Assembly (NCBI GenBank): GCA_018350325.1
Contig: JAEVLN010000016.1
Coordinates: forward strand, 734,193-798,192
Source: Globodera rostochiensis
Lineage: Eukaryota; Nematoda; Chromadorea; Rhabditida; Heteroderidae
Direction of reading: 5' to 3'
Length of the DNA stretch: 64,000 nt
A model generated the notes under the pieces. That model did not search any database. It was given only the letters and a program-made list of their open reading frames with translations, and was not told the origin of the DNA. The translations under genes and the position numbers were made by a program. The first letter of the stretch is position 1. The number at the start of each line of letters is the position of its first letter. Shown here in pieces: positions 46,904 to 57,238 of the stretch.

Positions 46904-49275
46904 TTAAATAGCCGTCCCTCTCTCCAAGTCCTCTTTGATATCGGCAGTGTATTTTCCATAATAGCGTTCCAATTTGTGGTTGAATTTCCTGGGAAAGAAA
47001 AAATTGTAATATCAACAAAGAAAGAGTAAGAAAGAGATTGCGGAAAGGTTATCATTATTTTAGGGTTCGCAGAACTGATGCCTTAACACAAACATTTCTA
47101 ATGGTTTTGGTGCTTTTGATTATGGGAGGTTTTTTTTATTGGAAATGAGTAAATTCTAGGTGACGCCTTCACTCCTTACCGGTTACGTTCGTTGATAAAG
47201 TCAATCGGAGCATCTGGATCAAACATTCGCCGACGGTGATACTGGTCACGTTTCTTCATCCTCAAAACATTTTTTTTTAAATTAACGAAACAAAGGGAAT
47301 TACTGATTATGCACATCTTCGGAGAGTTTGCCAAGTGCTTTATCGGTAGGATAATGCGAGCCCTGGATTAGGGTATTTGCATTCGCATAGAACTGATCTT
47401 CACCACTAAATTTAGATTATTCCAGGCATCATTGACTCCTTCTCTCCCCTTATAACTCACACAACTTCTTTCATTTTTTGATACGATTCCATGTCCGGTT
47501 TTAATCCATTGGTCATCCTTTCGTACTGACGGATGGACATTGCTTCATAGCCTTAAAATTGTCAATGCCAACATTTGAGAACTACGCAAAAAACGCACTT
47601 GCAAACCCGGTGTCAGGGTTCGCTTTTCTCCGTTTCGCCGCCTCCATTTTATCAGCGAGGTCCGCTTGAGTGCTCAGTGCTCTTATTCTGTCATAGTCTT
47701 CTCCACACTCTTCGGCTTCCTGCGAGAGAAAAGCCAGGTTTAATCCGTATTTGCAGAATCTGCAAATTGCGCGGACGCAACTATGAAGAAAGTTATGGCC
47801 CCTCAAAGTTGGCCAAAACCCCATAGGAAGGACCATTGGTCAAAATTTGCATTTTTTATTTTAAAAACTGTCTGAAAATATGTTATTTGACACGGAAATA
47901 GCAGCCAAAGTACCGCACACTCGACTACGGCGGCGCCAGTAGGTGGGGCAAGACTCCGGAAGGAGTCCGCGCGCGCCCGCGCCGCGGGTCCCAGCGCGCT
48001 CGCCAACCAGTGGCGCTCGTCAGACTTCCTTCCTCCGCCCTCCGTCTCGCCCCACTACTTGCTCCGTCATCGCATGCTCGCTGAACTCGATTTTTGGGGT
48101 TTTATTTTTCTTAAGAAATCAAAAAATTCTATTTTTGCGGGTTCTTTTTTTTATCATTGCATTGTTCCGAAGTATGAGTAAAATTTAAGCATAGCAATTT
48201 ACTTCGGACTCAAACTGTTTTTGTCGGTGACCAAACATTAAACACTGAACGAGCAAAGAATGCTTTTCTTGGTAAGCGCTGTTTGAAAAGGGTAATTAAT
48301 ATTCTTTTAAAGGTATTATGGTGTCCGTACGTTTTGCCTCCGATCATTTTGCCTCCGGTACGTTTTGCCTCCGGTACATTTTGCCTCCCCAGCAAAAATG
48401 GTACGTTTTGCCTCCTCAGCAAAAATGGACGTTTTGCCTCCTCAGCAGAAATGTTACATTTTGCCAACTCATCAAAAACTTAAATCTCGGTCAATTTCGA
48501 ACCCCGGACCCGAATTCGAAGGTTTTTCGATTTCAAAATTTTTCGGAGTCTTTTGACCTCAAAAACATTCAAACACATGCTCAAAATCATTCAAAAAACG
48601 TAACATTGCCAAAACGTACCGGAGGCAAAATGATCGGAGGCAAAACGTACCATTTTTGCTGGAGTGGCAAAACGTACCATTTTTGCTAGGGAGGCAAAAC
48701 GTACCAGAGGCAAAACGTAGTGTAACCAGGTATTATGCTTTCGACTACGGCGGCCAGTAGGTGGGGCGAGACTCCGGAAGAAGTCCGTGCGTGACCCGGC
48801 TGGGGATCTCGCGCGCGCCCTCCCCGCGGGTCTCCGCGCGTAAATTCACAATTTTTATTTCCTATTGACGAATTCGATCAGTGCATCAATAACATATTTT
48901 CAGACAATTTTTAAAATTCGTGCGTTAGGCTTAGAGAGGAGTCGATTGGTACATGATTTAACGATTTTTGAGCTGTGACCATATTAAGTAGTTGTACCAT
49001 TACGAGAAATGCTTAAGTGCGTATTAAACCAGCATATAAGCTTTATTTTCCTGATTTGAATCATTCTTTTTTACCTTTCGTGCCACCAACTCTTCCAACT
49101 CCCATTCCTGCCGCTTCCGTTTGGCTTCGTAATTGTGTGGCAATTTAGTACGGCGATCTTCCTCGACAACATGTTCGTGATTTGTCTTTCTAGACTCCTC
49201 TCTTTTATCATGAAGTGCCCGAAAACGTTCTTTGTATTTCGACATGTCCGGCTTCAGGTCAATTGAGGGTTTCAT
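46904..49275 (-). CDS. syf-2-like: Pre-mRNA splicing factor SYF2
   Basis: Spliceosome (NineTeen-complex associated) component. Six exons with matching phases: 49075-49275, 47599-47719, 47461-47551, 47304-47405, 47180-47260 and 46904-46988 (stop 46904-46906); 226 residues against about 243 in human. Motifs seen: [20 protein letters not shown], a Lys/Arg-rich coiled coil, [59 protein letters not shown] and the end [20 protein letters not shown]. The first intron is 1355 bp and contains at least two inserted repeat elements; the others are short. It starts 144 bp after the MRPL23 stop and ends 198 bp before TFIIB on the same strand. Confidence 0.95.
47860..48925. mobile_element. Probable DNA element in SYF2 intron 1
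   Basis: An approximately 32-bp sequence at 47868-47900 (TGTCTGAAAATATGTTAT at its core) recurs in reverse complement at 48886-48918. Inside, a GC-rich block (CGACTACGGCGG..CAGTAGGTGGGGC and ACTCCGGAAG) occurs twice in the same orientation, at 47922-48000 and 48740-48840. No transposase frame. Ends are not sharply defined. Confidence 0.45.
48321..48727. mobile_element. Non-autonomous foldback element with 10-bp target duplication
   Basis: The 407-bp element is flanked by AGGTATTATG at 48311-48320 and again at 48728-48737. Its ends are inverted (GTGTCCGTACGTTTTGCCTC on the left; the reverse complement of the right end reads GGTTACACTACGTTTTGCCT) and both arms are made of tandem TACGTTTTGCCTCC motifs. 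A 9-11 bp duplication is typical of Mutator-like elements. It lies within SYF2 intron 1. Confidence 0.8.
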
Positions 49276-49419
49276 TTGATGTCAGTTGAACGGAGAAGCA
49301 AAAGAAAAAGGTCAATCGAATCAGCAATAAACGGAAAATATTGAGCATAACACACTGTAAATACATATTTTCCAAAGTTTAACTTGTATAATTTTTTCTT
49401 AACATGATCAATAATTCTT

Positions 49420-50199
49420 TCAAACAGGCAACATTTCTCCAATCCCAGCCCTTTCTCTGTTGACAAAACGACGGTTGAAAGCATTCAAATCTTGTTCTTG
49501 GTACTTCTCCATTTTGTTGATTTCCTCATCGGAACCCTGACCAGAAAACAGATCCGGGATTTCCGCAATGAAATCTTTCTGAATTAAACAGACTTAAACC
49601 AAAACTTAATGATTTTCGAAAAATTCACAACTCTGAAGAAGACGAAGGCAATCTTTCGGTCCTCTTCTTTCCAAAGCGCCTTCCTCTTCTCGACATCTTT
49701 TGGATAATCCCATGTGATGTCGCCAATTTTGACATAGGTGCGTACGTCGCGAACAGGGAATTTGTATATTTTCTCCAGATATTCGCGTATGTCCAGTCGT
49801 GACATGCGAAGATCTACCTCAAAAACTGCGGCATTCCTTGGAATTCGTTTGTAACCCCTCTTCGGCTGCTCAACTAATTTAATACAAAAATCGGGCAGAA
49901 AAACGCGTGGACGTGAACAACCGGGCTGTGAAAAACAAAAAGATTAAATGACTCTCGTACTCGAGCACAAATTATTTCTTATGTCTGAAATTTCGAAAAT
50001 TGTTTGTTTGGGTTCGGGGTTCGACATTTGCAAAATTCGAGTTTCGGTTTCGTGTTCTACGCATTTTTTCACGCTAGCAAAAAATTTTTTAGATTTTTTT
50101 TTCTGTCGGGACTGCAAGTCCCTAGGATTACCGAAAAAACAAAATCCGCCCCCAGGAGACAATAATTACCTGCCAAAGTCGGGGGATGCGCGTAGTCAT
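49420..50199 (-). CDS. mrpl-23-like: Mitochondrial ribosomal protein uL23m (MRPL23)
   Basis: Large-subunit mitoribosomal protein near the polypeptide exit. Three exons: 50170-50199 (MTTRIPRLWQ), 49632-49925 and 49420-49578 (stop 49420-49422), all phase 0, 160 residues. Conserved stretches are SRPRVFLPDFCIKLV, MSRLDIREYLEKIYKFPV, VRTYVKIGD and RKIAFVFF, as in the uL23 family. The short first exon carries the probable start of the mitochondrial targeting region. It begins 111 bp after the UTP3-like stop and ends 144 bp before SYF2, all on one strand, which suggests co-transcription. No AG acceptor lies within about 30 bp upstream of the ATG, so where a spliced leader would join is unclear. Confidence 0.93.
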
Positions 50200-50292
50200 C
50201 AAATTATCAAAAAGAAAGAAATTAATCAAAAATGTTTCAAATCAGTAAAATATAATTGCATTTTTGCAAGCACAAGTCAAATCCAAAGCAAT

Positions 50293-50298
50293 TTTATT
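50293..50298 (-). terminator. Polyadenylation signal of the UTP3-like gene
   Basis: AATAAA on the - strand, 12 bp after the stop of the UTP3-like gene and before the MRPL23 start, as expected at an internal operon boundary. Confidence 0.55.
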
Positions 50299-50310
50299 AA
50301 AAACAAAAAA

Positions 50311-51297
50311 TCAGAATTTAATCGAACGAATTGTTGAAATACGAATTCCACGCTTTTCACCGCCATACTTTTCTATTTCGCGTCGCATATCTGGAACCTA
50401 AAACGAATGACCTCATGCCAACATTTCATAATTCCAAATGTCAACCCCCTCAATACCTGTGACCGTCTCTTTATTAATGCCTTTTCATACTGCGAACGTT
50501 TCATCACTCGCGAATGTCGCTGTTTCTCTTTCCTACGCCCCTTGTCTTTGCGAGTGCCTTTGTTTTTTTGGATCTGAAAAAAACAATTCACATTATAATC
50601 TTATAATAAAAATACCTTATAGCTTATTTTGCGCCGATTTTCGATTGGAATACGCTTTTCAGAGCTTCTTTCCCGATTACGAGCTGTTTCTACCGACAAA
50701 TTCAATCCATGCTGCTTATTGGTGGTTTGATCCTTCTGTTTATAAGTAAATTTTTATAAAGATTGAAATAAGAATATCACATGTTCTAGTGTGTTGCATG
50801 CATCGGTAACATCTTTTGTGGTTGTGATGTGCAGAACTTCAAAAAGTTCACTTTTTTCGCTACTCTCTTCTGCTGAACAATCGATCAAAATGTCAAAATT
50901 AACCAACGAATTCGCCGATTCAAATTTCTTCTGTCTAATCATGGCATCATCTTCTTCCAACTGAAGCATTTGCTCCTCTTCTGAATCATTGACTCCACCA
51001 AAATCCAAATCAACGTAAGAAGTTCCATAATAATTGCGATGAGCATTCCCCCATTTGTTAGTCGAACCAACTGGCATTAAAGAAAACAAAAGCATAACAA
51101 TATAATTTAAATAATCGGATACCCTCTCTTCCGGCATCACCGCGTGTTCCATTTTCTTCTTCTCCAAAATCATCATCAGATGAAGACCCGTCATTGATTG
51201 TTACAGCAGCCAATCCACAACGTGTGCAGATTAAATCTCCGGTCCTTGAATCTTCAACTAAATCCGCTCCCGGATGTGACGGGCATACAATGCTCAT
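50311..51297 (-). CDS. UTP3/SAS10-like protein fused to a TFIIB-type zinc ribbon, internally short
   Basis: Five exons with matching phases: 51123-51297, 50781-51070, 50616-50735, 50457-50573 and 50311-50397 (stop 50311-50313), 262 residues. The C-terminal part is a clear Sas10 C-terminal domain (small-subunit processome, nucleolus): RKISYKIQKNKGTRKDKGRR, RVMKRSQYEKALIKRRSQVP and EIEKYGGEKRGIRISTIRSI. The acidic middle (SSSDDDFGEEE, KWGNAHRNYYGTSYVDLDFG, DSEEEQMLQLEEDD) fits the UTP3 N-terminal half. The usual central Sas10/C1D domain is missing, so the protein is about 200 residues short. The first 29 codons ([24 protein letters not shown]) are an almost exact copy of TFIIB exon 1 at 46605-46705 and continue in frame without a splice site. 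This is either a true chimera or a degraded gene copy. Confidence 0.8.
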
Positions 51298-51593
51298 ATT
51301 TTCAAGAGAAAGCCTTACAAACGGGCACGGTTTTACAGTCAAACCTGTCTCGGGAAAAACACGGGTTCATAAACAAAAATAGGTGCGAAAAAGAGTTAAA
51401 ATTATCAATCAGTAGGGCTGCACCTTTTAGGCAAGAAAAAGAAAAGGCACGAAATTCTATGAACATAGCGCGTCATTTTTGCATTTTTTTTGAAAATTTC
51501 TTAAAATACCTCGGCGCTCAAATGGGAAACCATTTGAGCGCCCGCTCAGATGGTTCAAATGGTGCCAGGAAAACTCGACAGTGACTGATTTCG

Positions 51594-53856
51594 GTGCTAG
51601 GTAATTCCGACAGTAAGTAATTTCGACAGTAAAATTCGACAGTGGTCATTTTCGACAGTGGATAATTTCGACAGTGAGCGATTTTTTTTATTTCACCGTT
51701 TTTCACCACTTCCGACAGTACCACTTCCGACAGTGAGTACTTTCGACAACGGGTAATTTCGACAGTCAACTATTCTTCCAACTTTGACTGTTTTAATGGG
51801 TAATTTCGACAGTAATCATAATGGTAGGAAACGGCGCGGAGGTAGGCAAGCGGTTCACGGTTGTTAAAATCCGCGAGAAGAGCAGTCAAATTGTTGTCTT
51901 GACGAACATATTTCCCTTTTCGAATTTGATGAGGACCACGAATGCCATCTGCTGGCGCCGCATGAAAATCGGCTAATCTATCCTCCCACATTCCATCTTC
52001 CTCTAACAATTTTCGTACAAAAGAACTCAGTCGTTGATTTACCCTAAGGTGAACGTTCCACACGCCGTGCCAGCATTCGAGGCTATTATTGGTGCGGGAA
52101 AGGCCTTGAGCTACCCTGTCAACCATATTCCATAGTGGTATAGGAAAAAGCGCGTCTCGGTGTCCTTAAATATTTTTGATATTTTTTAAAATTTCCATTT
52201 GTGAGGTTAAAAAACAAAAGACACCTAAATTCATCGCCTCAATACGACCACGAATCCATCCATCTGCAACACCCCCCATGTTTTGCCCATGCGGATCATG
52301 AAGCGGTTCCTCGTTTTCGATAATGTGACGTGGACCAAGCCACGTATTGACGAAGTAAAGGATAAGTTCTTAATAGTAATGGAACTAAGGAACCATTTTA
52401 ATATTTCCTACCCCTCAGCTCAACAGTTGGCTCTAATGTTGACATCAAAGCACAGGTATTTTTCCTTTTTCCAAATTACCTGTAAAGATCGAATGCTCCT
52501 TTGAAATTCGGCATCCTGGAGATATTGTGTGTGCAAGTTCGGTAGACGTTGGACACGCCTGTATAAAGCCTGGCCGTAATGAAAAAGGCAGCCACTTTTT
52601 GCTGAATTTGGAAAAATGGCATCTGCTGCATCAATTGCTGCAGTTTCGAAGTCACTCATTATTCGCATAGGGTTCCAATTGTTCCCAATGCTACGCCTTA
52701 TCGACTCAAAAAAATGCACATAAGTTGCTCTCTCCTTATTTGGCAGAACTCCATAAACACATGGAACAGCGCAATGGTCGATAATGGCGCTCATTGTGTA
52801 CAACTGTGCAAAGCCGCGCGGACAAGACTCAAAAACATCACCAACCTTACAAACTAATTTATTTACATTATTATTGAATTACTAACTTCTTCCTGATATC
52901 TTCTCTTAGCATTTGTGTAATTTCGTTGCATATTGCTTGTGCTTGGAGCATTAATTCGAACATCCACTGGAAGATTTGATCTAACTGTTCTGACAATATT
53001 GCGACTGGCAGTTGGAAAATCGCTTTGAGCTTTATCACGAATGCGCACATTTGCATTTCTTATCTATTTAATTAATTTTAAATAATTTTATGATTGTTAA
53101 ACTACATCATATTGGCCAATGATTGGTGGATGATTATGGACTGCTGTCACACGCCCCATTTTGAAACGAGTCCCGTCCTCAGCAAGTTGCCATGGAATTT
53201 GGATACTGGCAAGCCCTGGGCAATATGGCGGCCGCCTTGGGCATCTCCAATATTCCCACCCTTCCTCCATTCGAGATTCGTTCTCAAAGCAGTATTCAAA
53301 GGATTGGTAGGAAAGCAAAATTCGTCCACGATTGGATTTTGTTTCATTGAAACGCACAAGAGCCATTTCACTCGGGCAAAAAGGCAAATGACTATGTTCA
53401 GAACCTTATTATTCACATTGCTGGTCAAATACCAGATAAGAAAAACCCATTTATGCAAAATTCTCGAGATAACAAACGAGTAGAGGTCAACCAGCAGCAT
53501 CTCAATGTGAATTTGCAAACAAATACTGCAATATGCACTATATCTTTTTCTGTACTGTCGAAAATACCGAACATGATTTTGATTTGTATTTAAAAATATG
53601 TTTTTAAAATTTATGATTACTGTCGAAATTACCCATTAAAACAGTCAAAGTTGGAAGAATAGTTGACTGTCGAAATTACCCGTTGTCGAAAGTACTCACT
53701 GTCGGAAGTGGTACTGTCGGAAGTGGTGAAAAACGGTGAAATAAAAAAAAATAGTTCACTGTCGAAATTATCCACTGTCGAAAATGACCACTGTCGAATT
53801 TTACTGTCGAAATTACCCACTGTCGAAATTACTTACTGTTGGAATTACCGGACACG
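51594..53856 (-). mobile_element. Autonomous-type Mutator-like element (MULE)
   Basis: Terminal inverted repeats of about 230 bp: left 51594-51822 (GTGCTAGGTAATTCCGACAG) and right about 53620-53856 (reverse complement GTGTCCGGTAATTCCAACAG), both rich in TTTCGACAGT. CTGATTTCG occurs at 51585-51593 and 53857-53865, a 9-bp duplication typical of MULEs. The interior encodes FLYWCH and MULE transposase domains on the - strand. It lies about 300 bp upstream of the UTP3-like start codon. Confidence 0.88.
51770..53400 (-). CDS. MULE transposase with FLYWCH zinc finger, exons incomplete
   Basis: Four coding segments on the - strand. 53097-53387: FLYWCH-type zinc-binding region (SYQSFEYCFENESR, EYWRCPRRPPYC, VHNHPP). 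About 52863-53048: linker helices. About 52420-52850: MULE transposase core (CPRGFAQLYTMSAIIDH, VYGVLPNKERATYVHFFESI, MRIMSDFETAAIDAA, GCLFHYGQALYRRVQ). About 51770-52300: C-terminal part (LILYFVNTWLG, LFPIPLWNMVDRVAQGLSRT, NNSLECWHGVWN). Splice sites between the segments were not fixed. No internal stop is forced within the segments, so the gene may be functional; the first DDE aspartate lies near the GDVFESCP motif and its exact setting is unclear. Confidence 0.75.
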
Positions 53857-54091
53857 CTGATTTCGACAGCGGCTGAATTCGACAGTGGATTTCGACAGTG
53901 AACGAATTCGACAGTGACTGATTTCGACAGTGAACTATTTCGCCTCCTTTTGCTCTTTTTCAGACTTTTTCGACAGTGATGGATTTCGACATTGGACGAT
54001 TTCGACAGTTAACTATTTTCACCACCTCATTTCAATGAACATGGCCTTTCTCAAGTTTTATGGTCCTTTAATGCCGGCAGCAGGTGCTCGA

Positions 54092-54621
54092 GGCTCTTAT
54101 GCACTTTGCCCCCCATGATTTTTTTTTTGCTAAAACACTGAAAAAAATGTTTTTAATAGTAATCGAGGGTGTAGAATCCGAATCTGACATCCATTTCGAC
54201 CGATTTCGAACCCCGGACCCGAATTCGAACAAATTTTCGAAAATTCATTTTTTTTTTCAAAATCCACATTTATTGCTCAAAATCGATTCAAATTTTTGTG
54301 GCGTAAACATTTCGGCGATCATAATGTTGTGTTTTATAATTTTTGGTCACAAGTGAGTGTTTTGTACCCATGTGAGCGTGTTTAATATTGCTGTTGCCTA
54401 GGTACTCATTTAAAAGGATTTTGTGCATTTGAATCGATTTTGAGCAATAAATGTGAATTTTGAAAAAATTCGAAAATTTGTTCGAATTCGGGTCCGGGGT
54501 TCGAAATCGGTCGAAATGGATGCCAGATTCGGATTCTACACCCTCGATTACCATTAAAACATTTTTTTCAGTGTTTTGGCAACAACAAAAAAAATCATGG
54601 GGGGCAAAGTGCATAAGAGCC
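54092..54621. mobile_element. Foldback element with 9-bp target duplication
   Basis: Nearly the whole 530 bp is one inverted repeat of about 260-bp arms beginning GGCTCTTATGCACTTTGCCC. GGTGCTCGA flanks it at 54083-54091 and 54622-54630. The arms contain GAATCCGAATCTGACATCCA and GAACCCCGGACCCGAATTCG, motifs shared with 57540-57840 and 48490-48520. No coding sequence. Confidence 0.85.
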
Positions 54622-54639
54622 GGTGCTCGATGATCCTGT

Positions 54640-55080
54640 GTTCCTACAAAGAGCCTGGTTAATTTCCGGGAGCGAAAACGGGAGTTAAAATCACCGTGGG
54701 TGCGAATCCCGTATTGCTCACGGGAGTCGAGTCCCGCTACCGCCTGGCTCTTGCTCCTTCGTCTTCGATCCTCTTTTTTGCACTATGAACTCATCCGGGA
54801 AAAATTGTAAAAATCAAATAACCCAAAAGTTTTCCTGTAATTATCAATCGACCGACTCCTCTCATCAAGACAAATAGACATGTTAGAATTATGTGGACAA
54901 CAATTCTGAGACGAGTTAAAGCTGTTTGAAGAGTGTAAAAATTTAACGACTATCTTTGCTCATTTTCAGAATCGCAACCCGCTCGGATTGCTTCGTTCAT
55001 GCGCTTACACTTTGACTTTAAATATTATCCATTTAAAAGTAGCTTTAGGTTAGCCAAGAGTTATGTCTTTTTTTAAATTT
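54640..55080. other. Spacer within the inverted-repeat element, nothing recognised
   Basis: Lies between the foldback element and the right arm of the larger element. A palindromic stretch at 54651-54750 (GAGCCTGG ... CTGGCTC) looks superficially tRNA-like but lacks a proper A box and T loop. Confidence 0.4.
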
Positions 55081-55479
55081 CGAAGTACTGTCGAAATCCA
55101 CTCTGTCGAAGAAGCTGAAAAAGGTTAATGAGATGGTGAAAATATTTAGTCGAAATCGTCCAATGTCGAAATCCATCACTGTCGAAAAAGTCTGAAAAAG
55201 AGCAAAAGGAGGCGAAATAGTTCACTGTCGAAATCAGTCACTGTCGAATTCGTTCACTGTCGAATTCAGCCGCTGTCGAAATCAGTCACTGTCAGGGATG
55301 CCATCGAAAATTTTTCAAAATAAGGACAGTGAAGCTCAAAAATAAGATTTTGCTGGCATTTTGCTTGTAAAAATAAGGGCACTTTAGTCAATAAACGCAA
55401 TATATTTCTATTTTCTGCATGAAATGTGAGTTTTTAAACCATATTTCTCGATTTCAATAATTTTTTTTCAACATTTGGG

Positions 55480-55965
55480 GGTTTGAAATTGTTCCCATGG
55501 ATTTTCGAAAATTTTGCCGATTTTCGATTTTCAAAAATGCAATTTTTTTCGGCAAATTCTGCTTTAGTAGGGGTGGGGGGAGGGTCGGCGGTGCCGATAG
55601 GCGCCGCCGAGAAAATTTTGAATTTCTGACTCATTTTGTTAAGAGATTTGCAACCAAAATTTAAAAATATGGTACTTTTTTGAAAGGTTTAAGAATGGGA
55701 GAGGCCGGTGCCGGGAAAATTTTTTTTGAAGATTTTAACAATTTTTGTTAATAAAATTTGACCAAAAACGGCAGGTTCGCCCAAGTTTTCGTTTGTGAGG
55801 GGGCTGGATTTAAATATAATTCAAAAATTCTCTTCAAAATTTTCTTATTTTGAATATTGGGTCAAAATATTATAAAAATCTTTACAAAATTCGTAAAATA
55901 AGGACGAAATAAGGATGGAAGCCTCAAATAAGGACATTTAACTTTTATAAGATTGGCACTAGTGT
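55480..55965 (+). repeat. Dispersed repeat, second copy
   Basis: Matches 5900-6195 in order and orientation (TCCCATGGATTTTC, GGGTCGGCGGTGCCGATAGG, CGCCGCCGAGAAAATTTTGA, CAAATAAGGACATTT, TATAAGATTGGCAC) with about 190 bp extra in the middle. Probably a non-autonomous transposon. Confidence 0.7.
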
Positions 55966-55993
55966 TCGGCACGGTACGGTATTACGGCGCCTG

Positions 55994-56328
55994 CCAACTC
56001 GCTACTCCCCAACTCGCTACTTTTTTCAAGCTTTTTTGCTCATAACTTTTTTCAAAGTCAACCAAATCAAAGATTTTTGATATCATTCGAAAGCTTACAA
56101 TTAGTAGAAGCTATCAAAGCAAAAGCTAAGCGGCTAAAGAAAAAATTTTAAGCTTTATTGGTCATAACTTTTTTGAAAATTATCCAATCGCTTAGCTTTT
56201 GCTTTTGATAGCTTCTACTAATTGTAAGCTTTCGAATGATATCAAAAATCTTTGATTTGGTTGACTTTGAAAAAGTTATGAGCAAAAAAGCTTGAAAAAA
56301 GTAGCGAGTTGGGGAGTAGCGAGTTGGG
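55994..56328. mobile_element. Palindromic MITE, copy 1
   Basis: Arms of about 145 bp begin CCAACTCGCTACTCCCCAAC and are close to perfect inverted copies around a centre near 56160. No target duplication or frame was found. Confidence 0.8.
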
Positions 56329-56359
56329 TATTTACTGTTTATACCAATCAGAGCACCAC

Positions 56360-56710
56360 GATTTGGCGCGGGACGATTCGGCGCCGACGAGTTTTTCGTT
56401 ATAACTTTGTTCAAAGTCAACCAAGCCAAACATTCTTGGTATTATTCGAAAGCATTAGAAGCTTACAAAGTCAAAATCTAAGCGATTCGACTTAATCAAA
56501 GAAAGGTTATAGGTTTAAAACCTGCGAAATTGCCATTTTTTGTCGTGGTGGCGTCATAACTTTCTTTGTTTAAGCCGAATCGCTTAGCTTTTGCTTTTGT
56601 AAGCTTCTACTTATTGCATGCTTTCGAATGATACCAAGAATTTTTGGTTTGATTGACTTTGAACAAAGTTATAACGAAAAACTCGTCGGCGCCGAATCGT
56701 GCGCGCCGAA
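56360..56710. mobile_element. Palindromic MITE, related copy 2
   Basis: Inverted repeat with ends GGCGCG.ACGATTCGGCGCCG and a central, more diverged loop. The inner arm (AAAGTCAACCAA, TCGAAAGC, AAGCTTCTACTTATTG in one orientation or the other) is related to the element at 55994-56328, so the two belong to one family. Confidence 0.75.
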
Positions 56711-57238
56711 TTGCGGGGTACCGACACCAATACATTTTTAGTACTGAATTTTCGAAGAATTATTTTTACGCCCCGACAATTCAAAACACCCAACCACGTC
56801 AGGACAAACAAAAAGGAATTCAACTTCATTGTGTATGATTATTCTCTTAATAAATTTCGATTCAATTGTCGAATTACTTGAGGGCAGAAAATTTTTTGTT
56901 AAATAATCACGTTATACAATTATTGTTAGGTAAAACTTGGACGCTAAATATGACCCTTATTGCTAATAATATAATGCAACAGCATATAAGTCAGCTAGTG
57001 GATCCCACTAAATTTTCATAAAAAGAATATGGATACAATGTTCTGATTATATTATCAACCTCTCTCAAAATGTGTTAAGTGCTTTACACTCGACCTCGGC
57101 TTAGGAACGAGCCCCCCCCCCCCAACACTTAGGAAAACATTTTGTTAAGATTTCTGCAGAATTTTACCCCAAAGTCCGGTAAACAGCAATAGGAAAAAAG
57201 CTCCGTCCGAGACTACCAACACAGCAAGTAAGGAAATT

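Larger units (their letters stand above)
51577..55293. mobile_element. Inverted-repeat element built of TCGACAGT motifs, carrying nested insertions
   Basis: The left end (GACAGTGACTGATTTCG at 51577, continuing at 53866-54030 after the nested MULE) matches the reverse complement of the right end (about 55125-55293). Both arms consist of alternating (A)TTTCGACAGT motifs and share CCTCCTTTTGCTCTTTTTCA. The element is split by the MULE at 51594-53856 and holds a foldback element at 54092-54621. The outer target duplication was not found. Confidence 0.7.

Noticed and set aside
54651..54750. tRNA-like palindrome (GAGCC ... GGCTC with CGGGAGTCGAGTCCCG)
   Set aside because: No A box, the T-loop is one base short, and overall length does not fit; it lies within a transposable element.
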